NCBI GenBank assembly: GCA_030684815.1
Contig: JAUXXQ010000128.1
Span: 1 to 64,000 of the forward strand
Source of the DNA: Methylobacter sp.
GTDB lineage: Bacteria > Pseudomonadota > Gammaproteobacteria > Methylococcales > Methylomonadaceae
Reading direction: 5' to 3'
Length of the DNA: 64,000 nt
Position 1 is the stretch's first letter. Each line of letters opens with the position of its first letter. Below the pieces are notes generated by a model that saw only the letters and a list, made by a program, of their open reading frames with translations, was not told the DNA's origin and made no database searches. A program made the translations under genes and the position numbers. Shown here piece after piece: positions 62,324 through 64,000 of the stretch.

Positions 62324-63495
62324 GCCCGCCCCACAATAATAGACACATTATTGCCGCCAAAGGCGAACGAATTGCTTTGACAGGTGTTGATCCTGCGCCC
62401 CAATATTCCGCCTTTTTTTACCCAATTTAACGCAGACAATGCAGTATCCGCCTCGTCATCGTTGATATTGGGAATCAGCGCGCCTTGATCATCGTCATGG
62501 TTCAGCAACAGCCAGCAAAAAGCCAATTCCAACGCAGCGGCGGCACCCAGCGCATGACCGCTCATGCCTTTGCTGGAACTGGCCGCGACCGCTTTTCCGA
62601 ACAGCGCATTAACCGCCTTGCTTTCCATCGCATCATTCAATGGTGTGGCGGTGCCGTGCAAATTCAGATAATCGATTTCAGCCGGTGTTTTGCCTGCATC
62701 GTCCAGCGCAAGCTGCATGGCTTTGATGACATCAGTTGCATCCGGGTCGGGCGCGGCAAAATGGTAGGCATCGCTGCTTGCGCCTATGCCGTGCAATATC
62801 ACCGGCCCCGATTCTTTGCTCAATACGAACAGGCTGGCCGCTTCGCCGATATTAATGCCGTCGCGGTGCAGGCCGAACGGCTTGCACAAGCCGCTGCTGA
62901 TCGATTCCAATGCGGCAAAGCCATTAATGGTCAAGCCGCATAAACTGTCCGCCCCGCCCACGATGACCGCATCACACAAGTCCAAGCTGATTAAACGCCG
63001 CGCCGAGGCAAACGCTTTGCCGCTGGAAGAACAGGCGGTAGAAATTGTGTAGACCGGGCCGCCCACACCCAGAAAATCGGCCAAAAAATCCGCCCCCGCA
63101 CCCATTTGCTGCTGCTTATAATGAAACTGCTCCGGCAGTACGCCGTGACCCGCCCAATAAGCCAACGCCAACTCGGTATTGCGCACTCCAGACGTGCTGG
63201 TACCCAGCACAATGCCGATACGGTCTGCACCGAAACGGGCGATCATCTCGCTGACCGTGGTTTCAATTTGGCTTAATGCCGCCAGCAATAAGCGATTATT
63301 TCGGCAATTATAAATACGGTAACACTGCCCAATCTCAGGAAGCTCGGCAACCACAGCGCCGACCTTACAGCCGGTTCCAAACGCGTTTGTTGCCACCAAG
63401 CCCGACCGGTCACCGGCCAGCAGGCGGGGTAAAACCTCGGCCTTGCTATTGCCAAGCGCGCACAACAGGCCTAAGTCATTCAGGTAATAGGTCAT
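62320..63495 (-). CDS. Beta-ketoacyl-ACP synthase, ApeO-like
   Basis: The 391-residue FabB/F-type synthase has Cys155 in ISTACSSSGKA, HGTATPLND with the first catalytic His, and GMSGHALGAAA with the second. It and the ApeR-like enzyme are the two condensing enzymes expected in an aryl-polyene operon. It overlaps the DUF3261 gene at its start by 20 bases, and the ApeP-like gene at its end by four. Confidence 0.88.
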   Translation of the reverse strand: MTYYLNDLGLLCALGNSKAEVLPRLLAGDRSGLVATNAFGTGCKVGAVVAELPEIGQCYRIYNCRNNRLLLAALSQIETTVSEMIARFGADRIGIVLGTSTSGVRNTELALAYWAGHGVLPEQFHYKQQQMGAGADFLADFLGVGGPVYTISTACSSSGKAFASARRLISLDLCDAVIVGGADSLCGLTINGFAALESISSGLCKPFGLHRDGINIGEAASLFVLSKESGPVILHGIGASSDAYHFAAPDPDATDVIKAMQLALDDAGKTPAEIDYLNLHGTATPLNDAMESKAVNALFGKAVAASSSKGMSGHALGAAAALELAFCWLLLNHDDDQGALIPNINDDEADTALSALNWVKKGGILGRRINTCQSNSFAFGGNNVSIIVGRA

Positions 63496-64000
63496 AACTT
63501 ATCGTTGTAATATTCAAACGGTAATTGTACTGGAGATTGACCAATTCGACGGCTTTAGGCCAATCGGTCTCGGCGGATAAATAAGTAATTTCAGCGTGTT
63601 TTTTACCATCGACAGTTAAAATGCGTTTGCCCTGCCCGCTTTCCAAATGCCACCCGGCCGGGAGATTTTTTTGCAGCTCGGCAAGTGGCCAAAAAGTCAG
63701 TTGCAGGTCGCCAAGAATAAACGCCGGATTGACCGCGTCCGGCAACAACGGGCTTTTGTCCGACACCACAGTGTTGCCGTCGTAAGTCAAATTAAACAGA
63801 CTCAAACCGGAAAGACTAAGCCCCGCCATCGCGATATGCTGCGCATCCAGTTCCAGAACCGCCAACAGCGTTTCTTCCCTATCCGCCCACACCGCATTGA
63901 TTTGCTGCACAATGCGCCTGGCCGGGGCTAACGGTTGCGCGAGCGGCATCAATTCAGGTTTGGCGGCGGGTTTTGGCGGCATCAGCGCACAGCCGGAAAC
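63476..64000 (-). CDS. DUF3261 lipoprotein of the ape-type cluster (5' end outside the window)
   Basis: The frame is open to the end of the window. The residues before the first internal Met read VSGCALMPPK, a lipobox with Cys, so the signal peptide begins beyond 64000 and the internal Met is not the start. The mature part has features of DUF3261 (LELDAQHIAMAGLSLSGLSLF, LLPDAVNPAFILGDLQL, WPLAELQKNLPAGW). DUF3261 lipoproteins are standard members of aryl-polyene clusters next to the first ketosynthase. Partial. Confidence 0.8.
   Translation of the reverse strand, partial: VSGCALMPPKPAAKPELMPLAQPLAPARRIVQQINAVWADREETLLAVLELDAQHIAMAGLSLSGLSLFNLTYDGNTVVSDKSPLLPDAVNPAFILGDLQLTFWPLAELQKNLPAGWHLESGQGKRILTVDGKKHAEITYLSAETDWPKAVELVNLQYNYRLNITTISYDLLPE

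Overview
The window reads as chromosomal DNA of a gammaproteobacterium. TamA/TamB, PBP1b, KsgA-PdxA, RlmG with an EfpL-type elongation factor, cytochrome c4, HemF, YchF, GlnD, PpnP and YaeQ all have gammaproteobacterial character. The mix of a c4 cytochrome, a ccmB relic, an aryl-polyene-type ketosynthase cluster and many short palindromic intergenic repeats would fit a methanotroph-like member of Methylococcales. No diagnostic methane or methanol oxidation gene is present, so that placement is inference.

Layout. 1-1.7 kb is decayed accessory DNA: an N-terminal fragment of a restriction-modification protein, a frameshifted antitoxin-like gene and the 3' remnant of ccmB. 1.7-27.9 kb is mostly housekeeping: pdxA-ksgA, tamA-tamB, a DUF805 protein, glgX, efpL-rlmG, mrcB, a cytochrome c4, hemF-argD-argF, an SH3-domain protein, a DUF6398 protein, an exported cupin, a DMT permease, a HI0933-type flavoprotein and ychF. 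27.9-35.7 kb is an integrated element in an elongator tRNA-Met gene, bounded by 88-bp direct repeats. It carries a tyrosine integrase next to attR, an excisionase-like protein, a P4-alpha-type primase-helicase, several unknown genes and a 1.4-kb gene-free end full of repeats. 35.8-40.8 kb is a type III restriction-modification operon with a HepT/MntA (HEPN/nucleotidyltransferase) pair between mod and res. Its flank resembles the left end of the neighbouring element, which suggests successive insertions at the same tRNA.

41-47.3 kb returns to core genes: map, glnD, a periplasmic alpha-carbonic anhydrase, ppnP, a NYN-domain protein and yaeQ. At 47.4-49.3 kb a two-gene module with an ADP-ribosyltransferase-like second gene is interrupted by a TnpB-only IS605/IS1341-type element, whose TnpB lacks the usual RuvC-II glutamate. 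mobA and a membrane GGDEF-EAL protein follow. 53.4-59.1 kb is a copper/heavy-metal locus: small membrane proteins, a stand-alone cysteine-rich metal-binding domain, an HMA-like membrane protein, a Cu-type P1B ATPase and a SafE/DsbD-like permease. 59.7-64 kb is the 3' part of a minus-strand aryl-polyene-type (ape) biosynthesis operon (DUF3261 lipoprotein, ketosynthase, dehydratase, ketoreductase, ketosynthase) that continues beyond the window.

A second layer is a set of short mobile palindromes. One is a ~91-bp fold-back element ending in GGCT...AGCC that carries 8-bp target duplications at three sites. Its centre has repeatedly been opened by other units: one or two 51-bp cassettes, or a different ~100-bp palindrome. 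Two repeat insertions supply the stop codons of neighbouring genes (the DMT permease and apeP). The two least familiar things here are this nested repeat system and the integrated element's 20-bp operator/iteron-like motif, which is found upstream of a gene and again four times at exact 36-bp spacing inside its coding sequence.
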